Source: G965277745 sp965277745 (GTDB lineage: Bacteria; Pseudomonadota; Gammaproteobacteria; Cardiobacteriales; Cardiobacteriaceae). Taken from it: a stretch of 64,000 nt of DNA. The DNA is taken from the NCBI GenBank assembly GCA_965277745.1, contig OZ255837.1, positions 2,297,230-2,361,229 on the forward strand, written 5' to 3'. Positions within the stretch are counted from its first letter, which is position 1, and each line of letters begins with the position of its first letter. The notes under the pieces are model-generated. The model had not been told where the DNA came from. It was given only the letters and a program-made list of their open reading frames with translations, and did not search any database. Below are positions 1 to 9,300 of this stretch, piece after piece. The position numbers were made by a program, and so were the translations under genes.

Positions 1-513
1 GAAGTGTTCGCCCAAGGTGGAAGTGGCGCTACCGGCTTGATGCTCACGCCCTTGTATAATATGTTTACTCATGTCTACGCGCTGCGCTACTGGGCGAAAC
101 ACCAAGACGGCGACGGCAACATGATTCCCAAACAAGCCACCGGTTTGGTTTGGGCGATCACCATCGCTTTCATCGTCGTGGCGCTACTTTTGTTCCCGTA
201 TATCAACGACCATTTGCAACAGTACAGCTTTATCGAAAAAAGCAGCGACACCGCCGTCTCGTTTCTCGGCATGGACATTTCCTGGTATACCATCAATGTC
301 ATCGCTTTCGTGATCGCCGTCACCGCGCAAACAACGATGATTCTGCGCTACGCCCTTTCCTGGTGGCTGTGGATACTCGTGAATTTCGTCTGGCTTGCGG
401 TGAATTTGGTCAATCACAACGCGATTTTCGCCACTCAGACGGTGATCTATCAGGTCAACGCCTTCATCGGCCTTTACGGATGGTGGGCGAGCAGCCGCTC
501 CCCGAAGCTGTAA
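1..513 (+). CDS. pnuC: PnuC-like nicotinamide riboside/NMN transporter, 5' truncated by window edge
   Basis: Only the C-terminal ~170 residues are present; the reading frame is open from base 1, so the true start lies to the left. Several hydrophobic helices are visible (for example around LVWAITIAFIVVALLLF and YALSWWLWILVNFVWLAVNL), followed by an aromatic end (FIGLYGWWASS) typical of PnuC-family inner-membrane transporters, which carry nicotinamide riboside for NAD salvage. The next gene starts 11 bp after the stop. The assignment rests on helix pattern and tryptophan-rich motifs and not on a single diagnostic residue. A related small-solute carrier is possible. Confidence 0.7.
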   Translation, partial: EVFAQGGSGATGLMLTPLYNMFTHVYALRYWAKHQDGDGNMIPKQATGLVWAITIAFIVVALLLFPYINDHLQQYSFIEKSSDTAVSFLGMDISWYTINVIAFVIAVTAQTTMILRYALSWWLWILVNFVWLAVNLVNHNAIFATQTVIYQVNAFIGLYGWWASSRSPKL

Positions 514-524
514 ACGACGCACTC

Positions 525-1910
525 ATGACGCAACACCCCGTGTTCCGTGCTTTCCTTGGACAAATCGCCGCGGCCCTCGAACTGAGGGCCGCGCCCGAAA
601 TCGATATTGTCCGCGGATCGCAATCTTTGCCTTCCTTCTTTGCGGTTTCCGATCTCGCCACGGCGACAATCGCGATGGCGGCAAGCATGGTCGCCTCTTA
701 TCGCGCCTTGGCAAACGGCAGCACCGCCAAAGTTACCATCGATCGCTACCTCGCCTCTAAATGGTTCGATATGACCATCCGTCCGCAAGGCTGGCACCTG
801 CCCAGTATTTGGGATCCACTTGGCGGAAATTACCGCGGCAAAGACGGCTGGATCCGTATCCACACCAATTTACCGCATCATCGCCAAGCTGCGCTTTCCG
901 TACTGGGCGATCCCCAAACGCGCGAAGCACTTGCCTCCACCGTAGGCGAATGGTTCGCCGATGATCTTGAACAAGCGATTTTGGCCAAGGACGGCTGTGC
1001 CGCCACCATGCGGTGCCTTGATGACTGGCAACAGCACCCGCAAGGTATTGCCGTCGCCGCTGAGCCGCTGATCGCCTGGGAAGAACATGAAACGCTCGGA
1101 AAGCCGCCCGCCGCCATTTCCCCCGACCGCCCCCTGCAAGGCATTCGCGTTCTTGATCTGACGCGTGTACTGGCCGGGCCGGTCGCCGGACGATTTCTCG
1201 CCGCTTACGGCGCCGATGTGCTACGCATCGACCCGCCTGGATGGGACGAAGGGTCAGTGATTCCCGAAATCACTCTCGGCAAACGCTGCACCGGCCTCGA
1301 CCTGCGCGACACGCACGATCGCGCCCGCTTCGAAGAACTGCTCGCGGGTGCCGACATTCTATTGCATGGCTATCGCCGCGATGCCCTGGCCGATCTCGGC
1401 TATGACGGCAAGGCCTTGCGCACGATCAATCCCTCGTTGCTCGAGATCACCCTGTGTGCCTATGGCTGGCGCGGCCCGTGGACGCGGCGGCGCGGATTCG
1501 ACAGTCTCGTTCAAATGAGTTGCGGCATCGCCGATTGGGGTATGAAGCAGGCCAACGCCGACAAACCGGTTCCGCTGCCGGTACAGGCGCTCGATCACGC
1601 AACTGGATATCTGATGGCTGCAAGCGCGGTGCGCGCCCTTATCCTTCGCGCTGAAAGCGGACGCGTGACCAGCGCTCGTCATTCCCTGGCGCGCACCGCC
1701 CGTCTCTTGAGCGCGACCGCGACGACCCGCCTTCTTGGCCGCCTCTCACAAGAAACCGAGGCCGACATCGACCCAAGCCTCGAAAGAACCAGTTGGGGAA
1801 CGGCGAGACGCGTCGCTTTCCCCGTGCGGATGGAAAACGTCACCCATCATTGGCAATACCCGGCAAGACGCCTGCACGAAGATCCGCCGCGTTGGTGCGA
1901 GCGCCCCTGA
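525..1910 (+). CDS. CaiB/BaiF family III CoA-transferase
   Basis: 461 residues from ATG 525, which lies just after the pnuC stop; the frame is open further upstream but that part overlaps pnuC and is not credible. The segment GIRVLDLTRVLAGPVAGRFL near residue 205, then ADVLRIDPP and LDLRD, is the classic start of a family III CoA-transferase Rossmann-like fold. The family moves CoA between carboxylic acids through an aspartyl-CoA thioester. The ~200-residue N-terminal half before that motif resembles a second, degenerate half-domain, as in fused two-domain members. The C-terminal end (after about residue 390) does not look like a conserved domain and may be altered. Substrate cannot be inferred; the link to pnuC may be accidental. 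Confidence 0.75.
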   Translation: MTQHPVFRAFLGQIAAALELRAAPEIDIVRGSQSLPSFFAVSDLATATIAMAASMVASYRALANGSTAKVTIDRYLASKWFDMTIRPQGWHLPSIWDPLGGNYRGKDGWIRIHTNLPHHRQAALSVLGDPQTREALASTVGEWFADDLEQAILAKDGCAATMRCLDDWQQHPQGIAVAAEPLIAWEEHETLGKPPAAISPDRPLQGIRVLDLTRVLAGPVAGRFLAAYGADVLRIDPPGWDEGSVIPEITLGKRCTGLDLRDTHDRARFEELLAGADILLHGYRRDALADLGYDGKALRTINPSLLEITLCAYGWRGPWTRRRGFDSLVQMSCGIADWGMKQANADKPVPLPVQALDHATGYLMAASAVRALILRAESGRVTSARHSLARTARLLSATATTRLLGRLSQETEADIDPSLERTSWGTARRVAFPVRMENVTHHWQYPARRLHEDPPRWCERP

Positions 1911-2104
1911 ATAAAGGATTGCGCGCCACCGATCGTACCCTGCATGACCGCCTTCGCGCCGGTTTCCACTGCCATTTTCGCGAGAAAAGCCTCCAACCGC
2001 GATAAAAACGCCGGCAAAACGAAGAAAAGCGCAAATATCGCCATTTTCCGCCTTTCGCTTCCTCTTGAGAACATCCTGACACAGCGCGTTTTACAGGCTG
2101 CCTG

Positions 2105-2113
2105 TGCTATAAT
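2105..2113 (+). promoter_or_regulatory. Extended -10 promoter for gyrB
   Basis: TGCTATAAT is an extended -10 (TG at 2105-2106, TATAAT at 2108-2113) placed 37 bp before the gyrB start. No good -35 lies 16-18 bp upstream, which fits an extended -10 promoter. The assignment is from sequence match and position only. Confidence 0.55.
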
Positions 2114-2149
2114 TAATCATTTATTTCGACAACAAGAAAATCATCTTTT

Positions 2150-4549
2150 ATGAGCTATAATTCCTCGAGCATTCGCGTCCTCAAAGGGCTGGAAGCGGTA
2201 CGCACCCGCCCGGGCATGTACATCGGCAACACCGACGACGGCAGCGGTCTTCACCATATGGTCTTCGAAGTGGTCGACAATGCCATCGACGAGGCGCTCG
2301 CCGGGCATTGCAGCGAAATCCGTGTCATCATCCATCAGGACGAATCGATCACCGTGCGCGACAACGGCCGCGGCATTCCCGTCGATATCCACAAGGAAGA
2401 AGGCCGCAGCGCCGCGGAAGTGATCATGACGATGCTCCATGCCGGCGGAAAGTTCGACGCCAGTTCATACAAAGTTTCCGGCGGATTGCACGGCGTCGGC
2501 GTGTCGGTGGTCAACGCCTTGTCCGACAAGCTAAATCTCCGCATCATGCGCGACGGCCATATTCACAACCAAACCTATCTCCGCGGCGAACCGCAAGCAG
2601 CGCTCGCGATCACCGGCGATACCGCCGCAACCGGTACCGAACTCACCTTTCTCGCGAGCGGCGATATCTTCGGCAACGTGCACTTCGACTACGAAATCCT
2701 CGCCAAACGTCTCCAGGAACTGTCTTTTCTAAACGCCGGCGTGCACATTGTCCTTAGCGACGAACGCAGAGACAAACAGCAAGAATTCCACTACAAAGGC
2801 GGCGTCAGGGCTTTTACCGAACACCTGAACCGCAACAAGACCCCGATTCACGATACCGTCTTCTATTGCAGCGCGGAAAAACAGCAAGTGATCGTGGAAA
2901 TTTCCCTGCAATGGAACGATTCCTATCAGGAAAACGTCTACTGCTTCACCAATAACATCCCACAGGGGGATGGCGGCACCCATCTGGCGGGTTTCCGCAG
3001 TGGCCTGACGCGCACACTGAACAGCTACATGGAAGGAGAAGGCCTGCTCAAAAAAGCGAAAATCTCGACTTCCGGCGACGATGCCCGCGAAGGACTGACC
3101 GCCGTGGTCTCGATCAAAGTGCCGGATCCAAAATTCAGTTCGCAAACCAAGGACAAACTCGTCTCCTCCGAGGTGAAAGGGATCGTCGACAGCGTGCTCT
3201 CAGAAAAACTCAAAGAATTTCTTTACGAAACGCCCGCCGAAGCGAAGACGATCGTCAACAAAATCGTCGATGCCGCCCGCGCCCGCGAAGCGGCACGTAA
3301 AGCGCGTGAAATGACGCGACGCAAGGATGTCCTCGATATCGCCGGTCTGCCGGGCAAACTCGCCGACTGTCAGGAAAAAGACCCCGCCCAGTCGGAAATA
3401 TTCCTCGTCGAAGGCGATTCCGCCGGCGGCTCGGCCAAACAAGGACGCAACCGCAAGTTCCAGGCCATTCTTCCCCTCAAGGGGAAAATTCTCAATGTCG
3501 AGAAAGCGCGCTTCGACAAAATGCTCAACTCCGCCGAAATCGGCACCCTGATCACCGCCCTTGGCACCGGTATCGGCAAAGAAGAATTCGATCCCGACAA
3601 ACTGCGCTATCACCGCATCATCATCATGACCGATGCGGATGTCGACGGTGCCCATATCCGTACCCTGCTGCTCACCTTCTTCTATCGGCAAATGTCCGCG
3701 CTTGTCGAACGGGGTCACATCTACATCGCCCAGCCGCCGCTTTACAAAATCAAGAAAGGCAAACAGAGCCGGTACATCAAGGACGATCACGAACTCGACG
3801 AACTCCTGCTCACCCAGGCGCTTGACGACGCCGAACTGTACCTCTCCTCCGGCGCACCGCCGATCGGCAAAAGCGGATTCGAAAAACTGGCGCGTGACTA
3901 TCTGCGCCTCGACGCCATGATCGAACGCCTCTCCCCGCGCTGGGACAAACGCATCCTCAAGGCATTGATCGATACTCCACGCCTTAACCGCGAACAATTC
4001 AACGACCGCGAAACACTCGAGAAATGGCTTGGCGAATACCAGAAACACCTCGACCGCTTCGCCGAACCGGGCGTTAAACTGACAGCGAACGTCACTCACG
4101 CGGCACCGATACCGCGCGTGCAGGTACGCATCGACCAGCATGCCAACTTGATACACAACTATTTCGACGCGAACTTCTTCGTTTCCGCGGAATACCGGAA
4201 AATCGCCTCCTTCGGCGAAGAAACAAACGGTTTGCTGCAACCCGGCGCCTATTTCCAAAACAGCAAAAATCGCATCGAAGTGCGCTACTTCGGCGAAGTC
4301 ATCGACGCGCTGTTCCAAGAAGGGAAAAAAGCCTACGATATCCAGCGCTACAAAGGCCTGGGGGAAATGAATCCGGAACAGCTCTGGGAAACCACCCTTG
4401 ATCCCCTGGCGCGCTGTATGCTGCAAGTGCGCATCCAGGACGCCATGGCCGCCGACGAAGTGTTCACCATGTTGATGGGCGAAGAAGTCGAACCACGGCG
4501 CGCATTTATCGAGGAAAACGCAATCCGCGCGAGCAATATCGATATCTAA
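2150..4549 (+). CDS. gyrB: DNA gyrase subunit B
   Basis: 799 residues, the long form carrying the ~165-residue insertion in the TOPRIM/C-terminal half that is usual for Gram-negative proteobacteria. The GHKL ATPase motifs are intact (VVDNAIDEA, DNGRGIPVD, GGLHGVGVSVVNAL). TOPRIM has EGDSAGGSAKQGR and the metal-binding DADVDGAHIR. The end has the conserved RYKGLGEMNPEQLW. With GyrA it introduces negative supercoils using ATP. The ribosome site is weak (AT-rich leader, no clear GGAG). No dnaA, dnaN or recF lies upstream, so the usual origin cluster is not preserved here. The gene looks fully functional. Confidence 0.98.
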   Translation: MSYNSSSIRVLKGLEAVRTRPGMYIGNTDDGSGLHHMVFEVVDNAIDEALAGHCSEIRVIIHQDESITVRDNGRGIPVDIHKEEGRSAAEVIMTMLHAGGKFDASSYKVSGGLHGVGVSVVNALSDKLNLRIMRDGHIHNQTYLRGEPQAALAITGDTAATGTELTFLASGDIFGNVHFDYEILAKRLQELSFLNAGVHIVLSDERRDKQQEFHYKGGVRAFTEHLNRNKTPIHDTVFYCSAEKQQVIVEISLQWNDSYQENVYCFTNNIPQGDGGTHLAGFRSGLTRTLNSYMEGEGLLKKAKISTSGDDAREGLTAVVSIKVPDPKFSSQTKDKLVSSEVKGIVDSVLSEKLKEFLYETPAEAKTIVNKIVDAARAREAARKAREMTRRKDVLDIAGLPGKLADCQEKDPAQSEIFLVEGDSAGGSAKQGRNRKFQAILPLKGKILNVEKARFDKMLNSAEIGTLITALGTGIGKEEFDPDKLRYHRIIIMTDADVDGAHIRTLLLTFFYRQMSALVERGHIYIAQPPLYKIKKGKQSRYIKDDHELDELLLTQALDDAELYLSSGAPPIGKSGFEKLARDYLRLDAMIERLSPRWDKRILKALIDTPRLNREQFNDRETLEKWLGEYQKHLDRFAEPGVKLTANVTHAAPIPRVQVRIDQHANLIHNYFDANFFVSAEYRKIASFGEETNGLLQPGAYFQNSKNRIEVRYFGEVIDALFQEGKKAYDIQRYKGLGEMNPEQLWETTLDPLARCMLQVRIQDAMAADEVFTMLMGEEVEPRRAFIEENAIRASNIDI

Positions 4550-4948
4550 GGCAATCTCTTTTCCCGACGAAGTGAAACTCAATACCCGAGAAAAATGCGC
4601 AACGGCATCTCCGAGCACCAGCAAAAAACGGAATATAGCCATAGCCCTCGTCGGGATCAACTTCCATACGAATTCCCTGAAGATGTGTCGGCTTTATGCT
4701 GAAGAATCGGAGGAGATGTTTGAAACCTGCGACTGATCTTCATCGATTCTGTCTCAGCCTCGATGCAGATGATGAAATCGCGGTTGAAGCGAAGGGAAAT
4801 TCTGCGGGGAAATCCGTCCCTATGGGAAGAATCGTCGCTGTAAACCTGCGAAGACGGAAATCGGTCAACAAGACAGATAAGAACAGAGGTGCCGTCCAAT
4901 GACCTTGCCCAAGAAAATTGATAAAACGATTGAGGCGCTAAGCAAGGT
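4550..4948. other. Non-coding stretch between gyrB and the SLR locus
   Basis: About 400 bp without a convincing gene. Short open frames exist on both strands (for example 4696-4902 plus) but have no recognisable motif and no good ribosome site. The right end merges into the first SLR-flank repeat, whose left part looks like a decayed 3' end of an SLR gene. No strong terminator was found after gyrB. Confidence 0.4.
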
Positions 4949-5173
4949 CAGAAGCGCGCGCGTGAAAAAGAACGACAAGGGACGCTGATTGAGAAGAACG
5001 GTTAGGCTACCTCTGAAAAGAGCCGAAATGGCGCGGCAGGCACGGCGTTCATTTTCGCTCACCTTGCGGTGTCAGTACGTCTTTTAGGATAAAATCGATT
5101 GGCTCATCGCTGAAATCAGACACAGCATAAACGATGCGGGTTTTACCAGCCAAATCCTCCTGGAGACGGCCCT
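4949..5173 (+). repeat. Direct repeat copy 1, upstream of the SLR gene
   Basis: About 225 bp that match 6434-6664 with scattered substitutions. It begins with CAGAAGCGCGCG, the same stretch that encodes the C-terminus of the intact SLR gene (ARSARACVKK...), followed by the shared downstream region to GGAGACGGCCCT. Copy 1 therefore contains the 3' scar of a former SLR paralogue, meaning the locus was once a tandem duplication. Confidence 0.9.
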
Positions 5174-5234
5174 CGACACAATGAATGATTCGTAAAACAA
5201 CGGCAACGACCTTCGGAGCTTCCGGAAAGTAAAA
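5049..5234 (-). pseudogene. 3' fragment of an unidentified minus-strand gene
   Basis: A 61-codon open frame on the minus strand ends at 5049. It reads as plausible protein (VVAVVLRIIHCVEGRL, then TRIVYAVSDFSDEPIDFIL, ending TPQGERK) and lies largely in the direct repeat. The second repeat copy keeps the same frame open, with three amino-acid changes and one silent change in the shared part. No start codon or upstream half is present. I do not recognise the family. It may be the tail of a gene that once faced the SLR gene. Confidence 0.25.
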
Positions 5235-5267
5235 TCAGCTTTTGCCCCTTCAACGGAGCGGAAAACC

Positions 5268-6479
5268 ATGGAAATATCTGTAAAGCCCATTTTCCTGACC
5301 GCAGGGTTCTTGCTGGGACTGATGGTCGTGCCATATGCGGTCGGCGGCGCTCCTCCGATCCAAGCGATTCGCAAGGCCGCGGAACAGGGGGATGCGGCTG
5401 CGCAGTTCAGTCTGGGCCTGATGTACGCCCTGGGCGAAGGCGTTCCCGAGGACGACAAAGAAGCGGTGCGCTGGTATCGCAAGGCTGCGGAACAGGGGTA
5501 TGCGGCTGCGCAGAACAATCTGGGCCTGATGTACCGCCAGGGCGAAGGCGTTCCCGAGGACGACAAAGAAGCGGTGCGCTGGTATCGCAAGGCTGCGGAA
5601 CAGGGGTTTGCGAATGCGCAGTTCAATCTGGGCCTGATGTGCGAAAAGGGCACAGGAGTTCCCCAGGATAACAAAGAAGCGGCGCGCTGGTATCGCAAGG
5701 CCGCGATGCAGGGGGATGCGAAGGCGCAGTTCAATCTGGGCCTGATGTGCGAAAAGGGCACAGGAGTTCCCCAGGATAACAAAGAAGCGGCGCGCTGGTA
5801 TCGCAAGGCCGCGATGCAGGGGGATGCGAAGGCGCAGTTCAATCTGGGCCTGATGTGCGCCCTGGGCGAAGGCGTTCCCGAGGACGACAAAGAAGCGGCG
5901 CGCTGGTTCCGTAATGCGGCGGCGCAGGGGGATGCGGCTGCACAGTTCAATCTGGGCGTGATGTACGAAAAGGGCACAGGAGTTCCCCAGGATAACAAAG
6001 AAGCGGCGCGCTGGTATCGCAAGGCCGCGATGCAGGGGGATGCGAAGGCGCAGTTCAATCTGGGCCTGATGTATGAAAAGGGCACAGGAGTTCCCCAGGA
6101 TAACAAAGAAGCGGCGCGCTGGTATCGCAAGGCCGCGATGCAGGGGAATGCGCTGGCGCAGAACAATCTGGGCCTGATGTACGCCCTGGGCGAAGGCGTT
6201 CCCGAGGACGACAAAGAAGCGGTGCGCTGGTTCCGTAATGCGGCGGCGCAGGGGGATGCGCAGGCGCAGAACAATCTGGCCGTGATGTACGGCCTGGGCG
6301 AGGGCGTGCTCAAAGATCTGGTAACCGCGCATATGTGGTTCAATATCGCGGCGGCGAATGGCGCTCTAGGTGCAGGAAAAACGAGAGACATGCTTGAGGA
6401 AAAGATGACGCCGTCACAGCGGGAAGAGGCGCGCAGAAGCGCGCGGGCGTGCGTGAAAAAGCATTACAAGGGATGCTGA
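5268..6479 (+). CDS. Secreted Sel1-like repeat (SLR) protein
   Basis: 403 residues. The N-terminus is a signal peptide (MEISVKPIFL, hydrophobic core, AVGGA region near residue 27). Then come about nine 36-residue Sel1-like (TPR-related) repeats with consensus AxxGDAxAQFNLGLMYxxG-GVPxDxKEAxRWYRKAA. The 108-bp DNA units are almost identical in places, so they were recently amplified. The last unit is divergent (DLVTAHMWFNIAAANGA) and caps the array, and the C-terminus is basic with two cysteines. SLR proteins are solenoid scaffolds for protein binding, often at the envelope or towards a host; no enzymatic motif is present. The gene lies between ~230-bp direct repeats, so loss or copy-number change is possible. 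Confidence 0.92.
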   Translation: MEISVKPIFLTAGFLLGLMVVPYAVGGAPPIQAIRKAAEQGDAAAQFSLGLMYALGEGVPEDDKEAVRWYRKAAEQGYAAAQNNLGLMYRQGEGVPEDDKEAVRWYRKAAEQGFANAQFNLGLMCEKGTGVPQDNKEAARWYRKAAMQGDAKAQFNLGLMCEKGTGVPQDNKEAARWYRKAAMQGDAKAQFNLGLMCALGEGVPEDDKEAARWFRNAAAQGDAAAQFNLGVMYEKGTGVPQDNKEAARWYRKAAMQGDAKAQFNLGLMYEKGTGVPQDNKEAARWYRKAAMQGNALAQNNLGLMYALGEGVPEDDKEAVRWFRNAAAQGDAQAQNNLAVMYGLGEGVLKDLVTAHMWFNIAAANGALGAGKTRDMLEEKMTPSQREEARRSARACVKKHYKGC

Positions 6480-6664
6480 TCGGGAGGAACGCTCAGGATC
6501 CCTCCGAAAAGAGCTGCAATGGCGCGGCAGGCACGGCGTTCATTTTCGCTCGCCTTGCGGTGTCAGTAAGTCTTTTAGGATACAATCGATTGGCTCATCG
6601 CTGAAATTAGACACAGCATAAACGATGCGGGTTTTACCAGCCAAATCCTCCTGGAGACGGCCCT
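6434..6664 (+). repeat. Direct repeat copy 2, overlapping the SLR 3' end
   Basis: Partner of 4949-5173. It covers the last ~46 bp of the SLR coding region and ~185 bp downstream, ending at GGAGACGGCCCT. Beyond it the sequence passes into a decayed IS481 element. Recombination between the two copies would delete the whole SLR gene. Confidence 0.9.
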
Positions 6665-6693
6665 AAAAGACAAGTGACATAACGCAACGCTAT

Positions 6694-7278
6694 GTGTTTC
6701 ATCTCAGGGCTTTTCATGGCACGCTGTATTTTGACCGAGATGGGCAACGGAAGAGCGTCATACTGATCGAGCTTCACAGCCAAGCGACGACGACACCGAA
6801 GATCAGGGCGGCAATACAGGCCCGTGATGAACCGGCCCGGGTTCTTGCCGAGCGTTATGGGACCAGGGAACAAACCGTTTGCAAATGGCGCAAGCGCGAT
6901 AGCGTGGCCGATCGTAACCATACGCCGCATCGTCTGCAAACCACCCTGACACCTGCCCAAGAGGCCATCGAATTGGCCTTACCCAAGATGCTCTTGATCT
7001 CGCTCGATGACCTGCTGGCGGTGGTGCGTGAGTTCCTGAACCCGAATGCCTCACGCTCTGGTCTGGATCGTTGCCTGCATCGTCATGGCGTGGGGAACCT
7101 CGGTGACCTCAAAGCAGTGGCGCCCGGCCCAAACACAGCGCCTTCAAGGCCGATGAGCCCGGCTTACATCCACATCGACGTGTAATACCTGCCACAGATT
7201 GCCGATGAGAGCCGTCGCCGTTACCTGTTCGTTGCGATCGACAGGGCAAGCCATTGGGTCTTTATCAGGATCTACGAC
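6694..7278 (+). pseudogene. IS481 transposase 5' part (element A)
   Basis: Encodes the HTH region (ERYGTREQTVCKWRKRDSV), the linker (SRSGLDRCLHRHGVGNL) and the first catalytic block (HIDVxYLPQIADESRRRYLF, then VAIDRASHWVFIRIYDSK) of an IS481-type DDE transposase. It is broken by a frameshift near 7130 and an in-frame TAA at 7183-7185 directly after HIDV. The frame is lost where element B joins at about 7279. The missing C-terminus reappears at 9183-9273. Confidence 0.8.
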
Positions 7279-7844
7279 AGCAAGACGTCCTCCACCTACG
7301 CAAGCGAAACCCCTCTGGGGAAAACGCAAGATAGGGAAAGTGTTGTGTCGCGACCCTGATTTTGCCTCGAGCATCAGCACGGTTGGTCGCATCCTCGAAC
7401 CACTCGTCGCCTCGGGTCGTGTGCAGCCGCTTGCCTTTTACTACGGCCGCGTCAAGCCCAAGCGCTGGCGCTATGGCATCCAGACCGAAAAACCAGGCGA
7501 GTCGATCCAGATCGACCATATGAGCGTAAGCTTTGGCGACGGCTTTGTCCTCGAAGCGTTCAAAGCAACCTCTCCGCTAACCGCCACCACGATGATGCGC
7601 GCTTACTGTCGTGCCAGCCGCCGCAATGCCCGGCGCTTTCTCGAATACCTGATCACACAGTTGCCCTATCCAGCGATCTCGATTCAAGTCGATGGCGGCA
7701 GTGCGTTCAAAGAGGAGTTCAAGCAGGTTTGTCAGGCCCTTGAGATCCCTCTGTTCGTTTTACCGCCGAAAAAAACCTAAATACAATCGCTGCGTAGCGC
7801 GTGCCAATGGCACAACGCGTTACGCGTTCTATCCCTTCTACAAA

Positions 7845-9019
7845 GGGTTTGTCGGCTAATGAACATTGCAAGATGAGGGTATCTGAGTTCTGATCGAAAA
7901 GCGGTCGCACTAGCCTTGATTGCCGATTATTTCGGCTATTTCCATCCATTTCCTGAATTGGAGACGGACTGATCCTAGGCCGGCCGTAAATCTACTTTTT
8001 CAATACCCAATGCCATCACGCGCTTGAGGTTAAATACCAGTGCACGGATGCCTACCTGAAATTGCACTTTCTCTAAACCTCGATAACGAACGCGTTGATT
8101 GCGGTGGGCAAATACACGTTCGTAGGGTGAGCGCATCGCAGAAAGCCAACCATCTTTGCGGTGATCTTTTCCTTTCATATTGTTCTTTTTGATCGTCGCA
8201 TTATGGCAGCATTTGCGCTTGAGCGTTCTTTGGGCCGGGTGAACACAATACCCCTTATCACCAAAGACCGCTCCTCCATTCGGACACACATGAGACAAGC
8301 CGTTGGCATCGCTTACTTCAGCAGACGTAGCAGCGACTTTGTTAATCAAACCACTCTGCATATCAACCGAGACATGCTCCTTATAACCAAACCGATATTT
8401 AGCCTTTCCCTTGCAACCAAAACGCGCTTGCTTATCTGCTGCGACGTTAGCCGCTGTTTCATTATTAAACTTTTCCAAGCCCATTTTCATCGCTTTATCT
8501 CGATCATCCCAAGTCGTCAACTTGCTCACCAACTGACTAGCATCAACAAAGGTAAACACTTCTCTGATCAAGCCCATACCCTTTAAACTATCGCAAACTT
8601 GGGAAAATATATTCATTAGCCTTTCGGTTCCCAAGCGTTTGCGGAAATCACCAAAATAGCCGTGGTCTGGTGTTCTCTCGCCTAATGTTAGCTCACAAAA
8701 CCATTTGCCAGCGTTATTCTCCTGAAGATAACGCTCCATTTCTCGGTCACTCAGCTCCTCTATAAATTGTAAAACCAACGTACGTAAACCAAACTCAATG
8801 CCTTTTTCTTTTCGGCCTTTGGCTGAATAAAGTGCCTGATAAGGAACGCTGAGCTTAGCAAAGGAAATGACTTGATCTAGATGACGATAGGGATGGTTAT
8901 CGGGAACCAAACTGTCAAGGCTAAGAAATAAACTGTGCTGATGGCGTTTGCTCATAATTTGGTACACAACAAGATTTTTATCACATTATCTCATAATTTG
9001 AGCATTAACCGACAGACCC
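7845..9019 (-). mobile_element. IS5-family insertion sequence, 1175 bp
   Basis: The inverted ends GGGTTTGTCGGCTAATG (left) and GGGTCTGTCGGTTAATG (right, read inward) differ at two of 17 positions. The flanks are ACAAA at 7840-7844 and 9020-9024, a likely 5-bp target duplication, and the uninterrupted sequence of element B copy 2 (29468 on) shows the empty site. One intact transposase gene is inside. The element is probably recent compared with the decayed host element. Confidence 0.88.
7975..8967 (-). CDS. IS5-family transposase
   Basis: 330 residues, apparently intact. The N-terminus has the DUF772-like start (SLDSLVPDNHPYRHLDQVI, then YSAKGRKEKGIEFGLRTL). The catalytic triad is likely Asp in FTFVDASQLVSK, Asp in GGAVFGDKGY and Glu in SPYERVFAHRNQ. 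It cuts and moves the surrounding 1175-bp element. Start ATG 8967; MSKRHQHS a few codons on (8955) is an alternative start. Confidence 0.9.
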   Translation of the reverse strand: MYQIMSKRHQHSLFLSLDSLVPDNHPYRHLDQVISFAKLSVPYQALYSAKGRKEKGIEFGLRTLVLQFIEELSDREMERYLQENNAGKWFCELTLGERTPDHGYFGDFRKRLGTERLMNIFSQVCDSLKGMGLIREVFTFVDASQLVSKLTTWDDRDKAMKMGLEKFNNETAANVAADKQARFGCKGKAKYRFGYKEHVSVDMQSGLINKVAATSAEVSDANGLSHVCPNGGAVFGDKGYCVHPAQRTLKRKCCHNATIKKNNMKGKDHRKDGWLSAMRSPYERVFAHRNQRVRYRGLEKVQFQVGIRALVFNLKRVMALGIEKVDLRPA

Positions 9020-9300
9020 ACAAAGGGCCCTTGACCCTCTCGGCAATCAATCGGGCGCTTGCTGAGTATCAACGATATTACAAGCACTATCGCCCACATG
9101 ACGGGATAGGATTGGAAACACCAATGCGTTCATCAACAATTCCTTCAGACCGCCTGATTTGTCTCACAGGTGTTGAACCCGGAAACGCCATTGCAAACGA
9201 TGAAGGACTGGCATAAACTCAAGCCCGAGTTATTCAAGAAACAGCCAGACTACCTCACGGGATGTGACACCTAGACAATAATCTGAGTTATGTCAGTCCC

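Larger units (their letters stand above)
7279..9181 (+). pseudogene. IS481-type transposase, element B copy 1 (split by IS5 element)
   Basis: Encodes an integrase-type DDE transposase: LWGKRKIGKVL and STVGRILEPLV (HTH part), GESIQIDHMSVS (first Asp), QVDGGSAFKEEF (second Asp), then after the IS5 insertion a rolled-out C-terminus (AINRALAEYQRYYKHYRPHDG). Frameshifts are visible near 7310 and after FVLPPKK at about 7780. The 5' end is missing and is fused to element A at a shared CAGCAAG stretch. The right end GTCTCACAGGTGTTGAACC matches copy 2 at about 29612-29631. Confidence 0.75.
6675..9295. mobile_element. IS481-type element A, interrupted and decayed
   Basis: Outer ends TGACATAAC (6675-6683) and GTTATGTCA (9287-9295) form a 9-bp inverted repeat. 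The left part encodes the 5' half of an IS481 transposase. The last ~95 bp before the right end encode its matching C-terminus (TMKDWHKLKPELFKKQ). The middle has been replaced by a second IS481-type element (B), which itself carries an IS5-family insertion. The outer element is dead. Confidence 0.7.

Noticed and set aside
3200..4660. 486-codon minus-strand frame within gyrB
   Set aside because: Antisense shadow of the highly constrained gyrB sequence, without motifs or a ribosome site.
5084..6391. Long minus-strand open frames (up to 435 codons) opposite the SLR gene
   Set aside because: They mirror the 108-bp repeats of the SLR gene. The plus-strand reading has a signal peptide and a true Sel1 consensus; the minus reading is a repeat artefact.
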